Origin: Bacteriovoracia bacterium
GTDB taxonomy: Bacteria > Bdellovibrionota > Bacteriovoracia > Bacteriovoracales > Bacteriovoracaceae
Direction: 5' to 3'
Length of the DNA stretch: 64,000 nucleotides
Assembly: GCA_030431635.1 (NCBI GenBank)
Contig: JAUIIL010000006.1
Coordinates: 62,001-126,000, forward strand
The notes below the pieces were generated by a model that did not search any database, was not told the origin of the DNA, and saw only the letters and a list, made by a program, of their open reading frames with translations. Position numbers and translations under genes: made by a program. The first letter of the stretch is position 1. Every line of letters starts with the position of its first letter. Shown piece after piece: positions 37,414-45,133 of the stretch.

Positions 37414-37483
37414 TTTATAGATTGTAGTAATTTGTAGTGAACTTAATCTTTTGCTCGAGTAATATTAAGAAGTTATAACTACT

Positions 37484-37498
37484 TCGCCACCTCCACCA
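37484..37498 (+). repeat. attR: second copy of the tmRNA 3' end
   Basis: Exact 15-base copy of the ssrA 3' end (28528-28542), marking the right end of the island. Just before it lies a small palindrome AGTTATAACT (37471-37480) that could be part of a recombinase binding arm. Confidence 0.85.
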
Positions 37499-37585
37499 GC
37501 CTAGGTAATTAACCTTACTTAGTTTACTTACTTAAATTTAAGTATATATAATCCATATTCTTATTTAATTTCTCAAAGAAACTAT

Positions 37586-38197
37586 ATGAGTAAACCATTT
37601 TCCGCATCATGTGAAAGAAACCAAGGTCCTATTCTAGAGGTTTTAAAGCAATATATTGATAAAGGCCTTTTACTTGAAATAGGTAGTGGAACCGGGCAAC
37701 ATGCAGTTTACTTTGCCAAACATCTCCCTGAGCTGCAATGGGTTTGCACTGATTTACAAGAGAATCATGATGGAATAGAAATCCGACTTAAAGAAGAAAT
37801 GCTTCCAAATATCCATGGCCCAAAAACACTCAAAATTGGACGTGATGATTTTCCCGATAAAAAATCATATGAATATGTATTTAGTGCTAACACTTTACAT
37901 ATTATGACTTGGAAAGAAGCAAAGACTCTATTTAAACTACTTGGAAAACGCTTAAGAGAAGGTGCCCTTGTTTTCTTCTATGGCCCTTTTAATTATAATG
38001 GTGACTACTCTAGTGATAGCAATCAGAAATTTGATGAATGGCTTAAAAATAACTATTCATCAGCTTCTAGTATTAGAAACTTTGAAGATGTTCTATTAAA
38101 TATGAAGAAAAATGGCTTCAAGCTCTTAAATGACCATGAAATGCCAGCTAATAACCGTATGTTGGTTTTTGAGCGCTTAAAGTTTGTTGCTCAATAA
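37586..38197 (+). CDS. DUF938 family SAM-dependent methyltransferase-like protein
   Basis: A 203-residue protein with a class I methyltransferase fold. LLEIGSGTGQHAVYFA is the SAM-binding motif I, and VFSANTLHIMTW is the DUF938-typical segment after motif II. Members occur across Proteobacteria with unknown substrates. It is the first gene beyond attR and is probably the original chromosomal neighbour of ssrA. Start ATG at 37586 with no strong ribosome-binding site. Confidence 0.85.
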   Translation: MSKPFSASCERNQGPILEVLKQYIDKGLLLEIGSGTGQHAVYFAKHLPELQWVCTDLQENHDGIEIRLKEEMLPNIHGPKTLKIGRDDFPDKKSYEYVFSANTLHIMTWKEAKTLFKLLGKRLREGALVFFYGPFNYNGDYSSDSNQKFDEWLKNNYSSASSIRNFEDVLLNMKKNGFKLLNDHEMPANNRMLVFERLKFVAQ

Positions 38198-38200
38198 AGA

Positions 38201-38386
38201 CTAGAGCTTCTTAAGTTCTATCGATAAAATTAAGTATGACTGAAGTCGTAAATAACTTTCAAGATTTTTCGTGCAATAACTGTGGTTGATGCTGTCAGAG
38301 AACTTCTTGCCAAGTGGGGTTTTATCTTGGACAGAGACCCATGTCTTCTTAAAAGAAACAGCAGAGAATGAATTGTAACTTCGCAT
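38201..38386 (-). CDS. Possible small protein (doubtful)
   Basis: A 61-residue reading frame with a G-rich sequence before its ATG. Composition is ordinary and no family is recognised. The surrounding 38198-38504 interval holds no other recognisable gene, so this is listed as possible only. Confidence 0.3.
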   Translation of the reverse strand: MRSYNSFSAVSFKKTWVSVQDKTPLGKKFSDSINHSYCTKNLESYLRLQSYLILSIELKKL

Positions 38387-38504
38387 CGTTCAACCCCCAA
38401 ATAATATAAATGGAGTCAATAGTAGCATTGGTTTGTTCACTATATGTCATTAGTACAAAAGTCAGCAATGCTGATAATAAATAGATGATTTTATTAAACA
38501 CTAG

Positions 38505-38912
38505 TTACTTCTTAGTGCCAGCTTTCATTCCTTCGAGTATTCCAGTGTAAAGTTGAAATGCCAGGGGGGGGATATCGATGATTGGTAAAGCTAAGGGATT
38601 CTTAGTCTTGTTCAATTGGTGTTTTGTGGATGTGCCTCGAAATAAAAAAATGAGAAATATGAAATTTAAAGTAATAACTGAAATTAAAATTCCTATTTTC
38701 CATTCTAATGCATATTCGAATTTATTTAACCATAACAAAAAAATATTACTGAAATGGATGATGGACGTAATAAGTATTGAAGTGAGGATGAAGCCTAGTA
38801 AAAGTCGAAAACTTAAAGCAGAGATTATCTGCTTTAAGTCACGTTCGAGGGGTGATTGGTCCTCGCCACTTTTTAGTAAAAAAGCGGCGAGGATTGGACT
38901 GAGGGAATTCAA
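38505..38912 (-). CDS. Small holin-like/YqjE-like membrane protein
   Basis: A 135-residue protein with two predicted transmembrane helices (about residues 35-55 and 70-92) and a charged N-terminus. Size, topology and its position directly after a DUF883 gene resemble the YqjE/phage-holin-III-type partner of YqjD. The start is a TTG overlapping the stop of the DUF883 gene by four bases, indicating coupled translation. Function inferred from context only. Confidence 0.6.
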   Translation of the reverse strand: MNSLSPILAAFLLKSGEDQSPLERDLKQIISALSFRLLLGFILTSILITSIIHFSNIFLLWLNKFEYALEWKIGILISVITLNFIFLIFLFRGTSTKHQLNKTKNPLALPIIDIPPLAFQLYTGILEGMKAGTKK

Positions 38913-39169
38913 ACTCGACTACCTCGCATGGCCACGGTTAGGAGGCTGCCTACGACAACACCAGCGGTAGCTGCAATGGCGACACCTTTAATCGGATTGG
39001 CCTTGACATAGGTCTTACTGGCTTTAATGTAGTCAGAAGTTGCGTTGGATAGATCAGCGGCATAAGAACCGATTGTCCTTCCCGCATTATGAGTCATTTC
39101 TTCTAATTTGTCAGCGCTTGGAATAATACCATTTATTTTTTCTTGATCTTGAATTTTGTTTTTTTCCAT
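38909..39169 (-). CDS. DUF883 (ElaB/YqjD-like) family protein
   Basis: An 86-residue protein with an amphipathic N-terminal helix and a C-terminal transmembrane segment headed by YVKANPIKGVAIAATAG, the DUF883 signature. E. coli YqjD and ElaB bind ribosomes at the inner membrane in stationary phase. AAGGAAA precedes the ATG. It is the first gene of a two-gene minus-strand operon with the holin-like gene and diverges from the DUF1328 gene. Confidence 0.85.
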   Translation of the reverse strand: MEKNKIQDQEKINGIIPSADKLEEMTHNAGRTIGSYAADLSNATSDYIKASKTYVKANPIKGVAIAATAGVVVGSLLTVAMRGSRV

Positions 39170-39379
39170 TTTCGTTTCCTTTGTTAAGTTTTACTAATTA
39201 TTGAGATTTATTTCGACCTGAAGCCCAATAGAATTCATACTGGGCTCCATTAGTGTCATTTCCTAAAATGGTTTTACTCAATTTAAGTGTGTGCATAAAT
39301 AAGGCAATCACCCCATAGTACTTTATTTCATAGTCAGATATAAGTTAAGCAAGAAGATTTACTACAAAGGAGCGATATT

Positions 39380-39562
39380 ATGTTAAAAGCTGCTGTTTCA
39401 CTTTTTGCAATAGGGGTATTGGCTTTTATACTTGGGGCTAACAATATAGCAGGCATATCTATTGAATTAGGACAGATTCTATTGTTTATTTTTATTGTAC
39501 TGTCGATTTTAAGCTTCTTAGTCTCAATTTTTAAAGGCAAAAAACCTAAAAAATTACTTTAA
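39380..39562 (+). CDS. DUF1328 (YtjA-like) small membrane protein
   Basis: A 60-residue protein with two transmembrane helices; AGISIELGQILLFIFIVLS and a lysine-rich C-terminus match the DUF1328 family. The family is often stress-induced and appears next to CsbD, DUF883 and two-component genes. AAGGAG is placed ideally before the ATG. It lies 36 bases before a histidine-kinase gene. Confidence 0.88.
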   Translation: MLKAAVSLFAIGVLAFILGANNIAGISIELGQILLFIFIVLSILSFLVSIFKGKKPKKLL

Positions 39563-39598
39563 CAGTATTATGAGATTAATCATGTTATACCTGTACTT

Positions 39599-40354
39599 GT
39601 GAATATTAACAAACTTAAGGTTGAACTTGATTTGGCCAAGAAACTTAATACTAAGTTGATTAAAGAATCGCTTGCGAATCAAAGAAAATCGCAAAATTTA
39701 ATTCAATTACTTATCAAGAAGCAAGAGGATTCTCGTCGAGAAATTAGTCGTGAACTTCACGATGAAATTGCTCAGTTGCTGACTGGAATTAATTTTGAAT
39801 TATCAGTTCTGAGTAAGGAAACTGATAGATATGGTGAACGCTTGATAGATAAAATTGCGAAAACTCAAGTTTTAGTACGTGACTCGGTGGAAGTTATTCA
39901 TCGCTATGCAAGAGAACTTCGTCCTTTAATTTTAGATGATTTGGGTTTAGTGCCGGCACTTAAATCTTATATTAAAGAATTTGTTAAACAGAATACTATT
40001 GAAGTTGAATTCAAAACACCTCATAGTATTACCAATTGTAATTATTATAGCAAAACAGTTCTTTTTCGAGTGGCGCAAGAGGCGATGACAAATATTGCAA
40101 AACATTCGAAGGCGACCCGTGTGACTATTAAACTACAAAAATTGAAAAATACTGTTAAGTTAGAAATAGCGGATAATGGTCAATCGTTTAAATTAAAAGC
40201 ACATTCAGTATCTTTAAAACATAAAGGAATGGGGTTGTTGATTATGGAAGAGCGTGTAAAAATGGTGGGCGGAAAATTTGTTATTTTGGCAGCTCCTAAA
40301 AAAGGCACTAAGGTTACGGCAACAATTCCTTGTAACAAAGATAAGTTTCAATGA
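39599..40354 (+). CDS. Cytoplasmic sensor histidine kinase, NarX/HisKA_3 type
   Basis: A 251-residue kinase lacking any sensor domain or membrane segment. A short N-terminal coiled coil leads to HisKA_3 with phospho-acceptor H54 (SRELHDEIAQ). An HATPase domain follows (TNIAKHSKA, IADNGQSF, HKGMGLLIMEERV). The start is GTG at 39599. It overlaps the response-regulator gene by ATGA, so the two form a NarX/NarL-like pair. With no sensor region the input probably comes from a partner protein. Confidence 0.92.
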   Translation: MNINKLKVELDLAKKLNTKLIKESLANQRKSQNLIQLLIKKQEDSRREISRELHDEIAQLLTGINFELSVLSKETDRYGERLIDKIAKTQVLVRDSVEVIHRYARELRPLILDDLGLVPALKSYIKEFVKQNTIEVEFKTPHSITNCNYYSKTVLFRVAQEAMTNIAKHSKATRVTIKLQKLKNTVKLEIADNGQSFKLKAHSVSLKHKGMGLLIMEERVKMVGGKFVILAAPKKGTKVTATIPCNKDKFQ

Positions 40355-41034
40355 GGCAAAATCAAATTACGATTTTGTTGGTTGAAGATCACAAAATCGT
40401 TCGTAAAGGATTACTGGCACTTTTAGATTTAGAAGAGGATATGGAAGTCTTAGGTGAAGCAGGAGATGGTCTTGAGGCCATAGAGCTTGTCAAAATTTTG
40501 CAACCGATGGTTGTTGTAATGGATATAGCCATGCCAAAATTAAACGGAATAGAAGCTACTCGAGAGATTTTAAAAAAATTTCCAGAAACCAAAATACTTA
40601 TTCTTTCCGCTTTTGCTGATGATGTTTATATTGAAAAATCAGTAGAACTTGGAGCTCATGGTTTTTTAATTAAACAATGCTCTCCTCATTTATTAACGGA
40701 AGCTATACGTAAAATTTATATTGGAAAATATGTTTTTTGTCCTATAGTACAAACTCGGCTTGAGTATCTGAAAAGCCATGAGTTTGATCATAATGGTATT
40801 CAAAAAAAAGCGAATCAAAATCTGAGTCAAAGAGAAAGCCAAGTCCTACAATTGATTGCTGAAGGTAAGGCAAATAAAAATATTGCAAATATTTTATCAA
40901 TTAGTATTAAAACAGTAGATAAACACCGTCAAAACTTAATGAAAAAACTCACGATACACGATACAGCAGGTCTCACTCGTTATGCCATGATTCATGGTAT
41001 GCTTGAAAACGGTCCCATTCGAAAACGCCACTAG
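40351..41034 (+). CDS. NarL/FixJ-family response regulator
   Basis: A 227-residue regulator. The receiver domain has acceptor D58 (VVMDIAMPKLNG). The C-terminal LuxR-type helix-turn-helix carries LSQRESQVLQLIAEGKANKNIA and ISIKTVDKHRQNL. It is translationally coupled to the preceding kinase and probably controls the adjoining stress genes. Target sites not identified. Confidence 0.94.
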   Translation: MRQNQITILLVEDHKIVRKGLLALLDLEEDMEVLGEAGDGLEAIELVKILQPMVVVMDIAMPKLNGIEATREILKKFPETKILILSAFADDVYIEKSVELGAHGFLIKQCSPHLLTEAIRKIYIGKYVFCPIVQTRLEYLKSHEFDHNGIQKKANQNLSQRESQVLQLIAEGKANKNIANILSISIKTVDKHRQNLMKKLTIHDTAGLTRYAMIHGMLENGPIRKRH

Positions 41035-41121
41035 TATGGGGTATTCACCCAATCGACGATAATCGCTAAAGTCTGTAGAAACAATTCAATTAAAAGCAAT
41101 AACTCTAACAAAGGAATTAAA

Positions 41122-42447
41122 ATGACTTTTACTTTTAAAAAGAATGTTTTTTTACTCGTCCTGCTCTGCTCTATTATAGCAAGCTGTAGTAGGGGACCAG
41201 TTGTCCAAGATTTTGCAGCAAGTGCTAGTCCTACAGTCGAAGTGGATAGACTTGAAAGTGACATGCATAAAGCTCACAAAAAACAAGTGAATGTGCTTGC
41301 ACCAACAAACTATGAAGCTACTGAAAATGCTTTAGCAGATGCTAAAGAATGCTTGGCAAACAATAACTCGGCAAAGGCAGTCCTCCATCAAGTGGCGATT
41401 GGACGTGCTTATCTTAAGAGAGCAAATGAATTTGCTGAAAGATCACGAATGAATCTTAAAGGAGTTATCAATGCAAGATCTCAAGCTATTGAAGCAAGAT
41501 CTCCACAAATAGATAGTAAAGAATTTAAGCAAGTTGAAAGGAAGTTACAATCTGTTACAGCTGACATTGAAGAAAATGATTTATCTAGTGCTATTAGTGA
41601 ACGAGGATCACTACAAAATGATTACCTAAGAGTCGAATTAAGTTCAATTAAGCATGCAATTCTTGATCAGGCCAACGCCAATATTGCAAAGGCTGAAAAA
41701 GAAGGAGCTGGACAATATGCTCAAAGAACTTTGGCCCTTGCAAATCAGAGTGTATCTGACCTTGATGCTTATATAACAGCCAATCGTCATAACAAAACAG
41801 AGATTGCGAAAAGACAAATAATTACTGAAAGAAATACAGAGCATTTATTAAAAATTACAGGTGAATCTAAGGCCGGAAAGAACATTTCTTCTGAAGACAT
41901 GGCACTCAAAATTGAAATTGAGGAAAAGAAAACGATGGATTCTCGAGTAAGAGCACGAAGAGGAGAGGCAAGAAATGTAAAACTTGTGGCCATAAATAAT
42001 AATCTTGAAATGGAAAAAGAAGCAGATTTACGCTTTGAAAAAGCCAGAAATGAATTTTCAAGTTCAGAGGCAGATGTTTATAAGCAAGGTAATAAGTTAA
42101 CCATTCGCTTGAAAGGCTTAGAATTTGCTCAAGGAGATTCAGAGCTTAAAAGTTCTAATTTTGCCCTCTTAGCAAAAGTTCAAAATGTGATTAAGGCCCT
42201 TGGTAATAGTTCGGTCGTTGTTCAAGGTCATACTGACTCAACAGGTGGGAAAATGATTAATAGAAAATTATCGTCAAGACGAGCGCAAGCTGTTAGGAAA
42301 TACCTTCTTTCTAATACTGATGACCAGGCATTGGAAGTTAAAGCGATTGGTTATGACTATCAAAGACCACTTGCAACTAATAAGACGGCGAAAGGTCGTG
42401 CCAAAAACCGTCGTGTTGATGTGGTAATAACTGCTAAAAATAATTAA
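41122..42447 (+). CDS. OmpA-family lipoprotein with DUF4398-like N-terminal region
   Basis: A 441-residue lipoprotein: lipobox IIASC (Cys about residue 22), a helical region with the DUF4398-like stretch YEATENALADAKECLANN, long coiled coil, and a C-terminal OmpA domain (about residues 330-440) with VVQGHTDSTGG and NRRVDVVI, the residues that grip diaminopimelate in peptidoglycan. It probably tethers the outer membrane to the wall. AAGGA precedes the ATG; a terminator follows the stop. Confidence 0.9.
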   Translation: MTFTFKKNVFLLVLLCSIIASCSRGPVVQDFAASASPTVEVDRLESDMHKAHKKQVNVLAPTNYEATENALADAKECLANNNSAKAVLHQVAIGRAYLKRANEFAERSRMNLKGVINARSQAIEARSPQIDSKEFKQVERKLQSVTADIEENDLSSAISERGSLQNDYLRVELSSIKHAILDQANANIAKAEKEGAGQYAQRTLALANQSVSDLDAYITANRHNKTEIAKRQIITERNTEHLLKITGESKAGKNISSEDMALKIEIEEKKTMDSRVRARRGEARNVKLVAINNNLEMEKEADLRFEKARNEFSSSEADVYKQGNKLTIRLKGLEFAQGDSELKSSNFALLAKVQNVIKALGNSSVVVQGHTDSTGGKMINRKLSSRRAQAVRKYLLSNTDDQALEVKAIGYDYQRPLATNKTAKGRAKNRRVDVVITAKNN

Positions 42448-42459
42448 GTTAAAACTAAT

Positions 42460-42490
42460 GAGGCCAAGTTATTTGCTTGGCCCTCTTTTT
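42460..42490 (+). terminator. Rho-independent terminator after the OmpA-like gene
   Basis: GGCCAAG (42462-42468) pairs with CTTGGCC (42476-42482) around TTATTTG, followed by CTC and five T. It lies just before the small lipoprotein gene at 42507, so it may attenuate rather than fully stop read-through. Confidence 0.85.
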
Positions 42491-42506
42491 AATAAAGGGA
42501 AAAATT

Positions 42507-42749
42507 ATGAAAACGCAAAATTTTAATATTTATTTTTTGACAATATTTCTCTCTCTCTTTTCTACTGCTTGCAGTAAATCTAATGAAACAGTGATGGAGA
42601 AAATAGGTTCACGTACTGAGAAGTTAGCAGATGGAGCTAAAGAGATGTACTCAGATACGAAAGATGGTCTTTGTAAAATGGTCAATGGTGAATTAGAGTG
42701 CGCAGCTAAAAAACTAAAAAATGAAATTAAATCTCAAAGTAAAAAATAA
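42507..42749 (+). CDS. Small lipoprotein, function unknown
   Basis: An 80-residue protein with signal peptide and lipobox STAC (Cys about residue 23). The mature part is a short amphipathic helix (MEKIGSRTEKLADGAKEM) with a Cys pair (CKMVNGELEC) and a lysine-rich end. The ATG at 42507 follows GGG; an upstream TTG frame would run through the terminator. It belongs to the stress-type cluster by position only. Confidence 0.65.
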   Translation: MKTQNFNIYFLTIFLSLFSTACSKSNETVMEKIGSRTEKLADGAKEMYSDTKDGLCKMVNGELECAAKKLKNEIKSQSKK

Positions 42750-42915
42750 GGACGCTTTAAGGAGTATTTATGACCATGTATACATTACCTTTGCCCACAC
42801 CCTCGATGAACTCATGCCCTGCAGTTCTGCAAACTCTATCGATTATCAATATAATCGCCACTACAAAGGTTATGTGAAAAAGCGCATTGAGTTCATCATA
42901 AATACTTTGTACAAG

Positions 42916-42965
42916 CAATCATCACTCGAAGCGATTATCTTTAAATCTGCTTCGAGTGATGATTG
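42916..42965. repeat. Perfect 17-bp inverted repeat with 16-base loop
   Basis: CAATCATCACTCGAAGC (42916-42932) is the exact reverse complement of GCTTCGAGTGATGATTG (42949-42965). The stem is far longer than a usual terminator and lacks a T run. It lies inside a doubtful open frame and may be the end of a mobile element or a structured RNA. Confidence 0.85.
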
Positions 42966-43035
42966 TGAAATGGAAAAGATATCTTTGATAATACTGGCCA
43001 TACTTGGGTTCATTCTTTCTTTTGAGATTGCTTGA

Positions 43036-43455
43036 GTTGGCCAAATAAGACTTCATCAACTCCATAAACTAGCATGCTGTTCGACCTCCTGATTTTAAAA
43101 AAATAATTTAAATTATTTCCATATTAATTTTAATATTCCTATCCCTTGGTAGGAATATTGATTATGAGTAGAGGTATCGCTAGGAACAATCAATCAATAT
43201 AGGATTGATCGCAGCTTAGGGGATGGAAAGAGTGCTCGCTACAGAATGGGTAAGGATAGTATTCAAATCAAATAGGAATAAGTTATGTAGGACATAATAA
43301 ATATATATTATACTTCTATACCTGAATCTTGTAACTTGAGTTTAAGATTGAATAAGCAATCTTAAATAAATAAAAGTTCTGAACACGAAAATTTATATAG
43401 AACCAATCTTCTGGTTATGTTTAGTTTACAAATATATTTTAAAGGAAATTGAGTA
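43036..43455. other. Intergenic stretch with a palindrome; no clear gene
   Basis: No convincing gene. A perfect 10-bp inverted repeat, AATATTCCTA (43132-43141) and TAGGAATATT (43150-43159), has an 8-base centre and could be an operator or hairpin. A short in-frame run near 43201-43275 (RIDRSLGDGKSARYRMGKDS) looks like a decayed coding fragment. The interval may contain a promoter for the gene at 43456. Confidence 0.5.
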
Positions 43456-43941
43456 ATGAAGTCGAATTATCTTAAAGTTTTATTTTTAATATTACCCCTT
43501 CAATCGATTACTAACCTTTCGTTTGCGAAGACCTGGGGATTAGGGGCCGTAATTGGTGACCCAACAGGTTTGTCAACAAACTACTTCATAAATGATAACA
43601 GAACAATACACACGACATTAGCTTATGATTTGAATAGTGATAATGATCTTCGGCTCACATCACATTACACGTTGCGGGTAAATAATTTAAATTTTGAAAA
43701 ATTAAATTTAGGTTGGTTCTATGGAATGGGTGCACAGATATCTTTGGAAAATCATGACCATAATAATCATCATCACGATCATAAAGATGTCGAATTCGGT
43801 CCAAGTGGAACGATTGGTCTTTTTCATGAATTTACAAAAACTCCCTTAGAGTTTTTTTTGAAAGGAAATCTAACTGTAAACGTTATCTCACACACTAATG
43901 CCGACTTAGATGGAATGTTGGGACTTCATTACAATTTTTAA
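43456..43941 (+). CDS. Small outer-membrane beta-barrel protein with His-rich loop
   Basis: A 161-residue protein with signal peptide (cleavage near SFAK, about residue 25), eight or so amphipathic strands and a C-terminal aromatic end (GLHYNF), as in small beta-barrels. A histidine/aspartate cluster NHDHNNHHHDHKD (about residues 100-112) sits in a predicted loop and may bind metal ions. AAGGAAA precedes the ATG. It resembles BAPKO_0422-like porin-family proteins in layout, but identity is not certain. Confidence 0.65.
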   Translation: MKSNYLKVLFLILPLQSITNLSFAKTWGLGAVIGDPTGLSTNYFINDNRTIHTTLAYDLNSDNDLRLTSHYTLRVNNLNFEKLNLGWFYGMGAQISLENHDHNNHHHDHKDVEFGPSGTIGLFHEFTKTPLEFFLKGNLTVNVISHTNADLDGMLGLHYNF

Positions 43942-43949
43942 AATATATA

Positions 43950-44203
43950 GAGCTGTTTTATTAAGCTCTGCTTCAGCAAAAAGTTTTTTAAGGCGAGCAT
44001 TTTCTTTTTCTAAATCTCTAAGCTTCTTGACATCAGGAATACTCATTCCATTGCACTTTCTGCGCCATTTAGCAAAAGGGTAACGGGGTGAACTCCAGTT
44101 TTGCTAGAGACAACTCCTCAACAGTTTGTCCTTTTGTCTGAGCTACCTCGAGAGTTCTTAAATGCTGAGTGATCTCTTTAGTTGAATACTTCTTACGCGA
44201 CAT
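43950..44203 (-). pseudogene. IS3-family transposase OrfA remnant
   Basis: From an ATG at 44203 the minus strand reads MSRKKYSTKEITQHLRTLEV, matching IS3-family OrfA. The frame then breaks near 44100, and the next frame continues VKKLRDLEKENARLKKLFAE, the family leucine-zipper region. The coding sequence then runs into unrelated DNA near 43950. So it has a frameshift and lacks its 3' end and all of OrfB; it cannot transpose itself. Confidence 0.85.
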
Positions 44204-44271
44204 AAACCCTGCTCTCTTGGCCCATCTAAACATAAGCTTAGAAAGTGAACCTAATTATGCCGGGCAGTTCA
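43950..44271 (-). mobile_element. Truncated IS3-family element (left end only)
   Basis: Besides the OrfA remnant, the minus strand at 44271 begins TGAACTGCC, resembling the TGAAC-type inverted-repeat end of IS3 elements. No matching right end was seen. Confidence 0.6.
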
Positions 44272-44293
44272 AGTTACAAAACAAGTAAGAGGA

Positions 44294-45133
44294 TTATTCC
44301 TTTATAAGTTCTATTCCTTTACTTGTGATGAGAATTCTTTTTTCTTTATAAAGCATTCCAATGACACTTTTGAATGACTTCTTACTCATTTGTAGAGCAT
44401 TCTTAATTTCTTCGGGAGTACTTTTATCGTGAAGGGGAGACTTTCCACCCATCTCTTTTAGATAGTTAATGATAACCTCTTTTGAATCAACTAAGTTTTG
44501 AATGCCTTGTGGTTGCAATGAGACATCAACCAATCCATCATCTCTTATCTTCTTTACCTGCCCTTTAATTTTGCGGCCAATTCTAATATCTTGAAAAATT
44601 TCATTGTGATAAATCATTCCAATATATTTTTTGTTAATAATGCAGCGGTAACCGAGCTCTTCTTTACTAACTGGAACTAATTGAACTTCATCTCCATTAG
44701 CGATATCAAACTCTGATGATTGGATGTATTTGTTAATTTTAGTTGTTCCATAAATTTTTTCAGTTCTCTCATCTATGCAAACTCTCACAAGATATGACTC
44801 GCCTCGATTAAGCTTCTCTCTCTGTTCATTTTCAGGGATAAATAAGTCCTTTTTCACTCCCCAGTCCATGAATGCACCAAAGTGTTGAGTTTCAATAACC
44901 TTCAAGAAACCAAACTCACCAACAAAAGTATTCGGGATTTCAGTTGTGGCAAGAAGAGATCCTTTATCATCAACTGTAATGAAGACTTCAATCTCATCAC
45001 TTACAATAAGATCTCTAGGGGCAAGTGTTCCTGGCAAAAAAGCGCATTCATCATCATCGGGATGATCAAGTAAGAACCCTGACTTGTTCTCTGATACGAC
45101 TTTTAATGTATTAACTTCTCCTACTCGTATCAT
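44294..45133 (-). CDS. cvfB: CvfB-family S1-like RNA-binding protein
   Basis: A 279-residue protein with repeated S1/OB-fold domains: VGEVNTLKVVSEN, ETQHFGAFMDWGVKKDLFIP and IKGQVKKIRDDGLVDVSL, ending in a winged-helix-like region (KKSFKSVIGMLYKEKRI). This matches CvfB/YitL, an RNA-binding protein that affects virulence and gene expression in Staphylococcus; elsewhere its targets are unknown. It overlaps the ABC-F gene by 4 bases and is co-transcribed. Confidence 0.9.
   Translation of the reverse strand: MIRVGEVNTLKVVSENKSGFLLDHPDDDECAFLPGTLAPRDLIVSDEIEVFITVDDKGSLLATTEIPNTFVGEFGFLKVIETQHFGAFMDWGVKKDLFIPENEQREKLNRGESYLVRVCIDERTEKIYGTTKINKYIQSSEFDIANGDEVQLVPVSKEELGYRCIINKKYIGMIYHNEIFQDIRIGRKIKGQVKKIRDDGLVDVSLQPQGIQNLVDSKEVIINYLKEMGGKSPLHDKSTPEEIKNALQMSKKSFKSVIGMLYKEKRILITSKGIELIKE

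Larger units (their letters stand above)
28528..37498. mobile_element. Genomic island integrated at ssrA, carrying a DRT1-like defence cassette
   Basis: About 8.95 kb is bounded by the exact 15-bp tmRNA-end repeats. All genes inside read on the plus strand and encode accessory functions (XRE regulator, RhuM, phosphatase-like enzyme, reverse transcriptase-nitrilase, DUF2971, protease, lipoprotein). Codon and base use appears more AT-rich than the flanks. No tyrosine or serine recombinase, replication gene or phage structural gene is visible, so it is either a degraded element or one moved by an integrase encoded elsewhere. Confidence 0.8.

Noticed and set aside
28543-37483. Integrase or transposase inside the tmRNA island
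   Set aside because: No R-H-R-Y, serine-recombinase or DDE pattern was found in any of the readable proteins on either strand.
42721-43035. Open frame of 104 codons after the small lipoprotein gene
   Set aside because: It starts inside the lipoprotein gene and runs through the perfect 17-bp inverted repeat; no family resemblance was seen.
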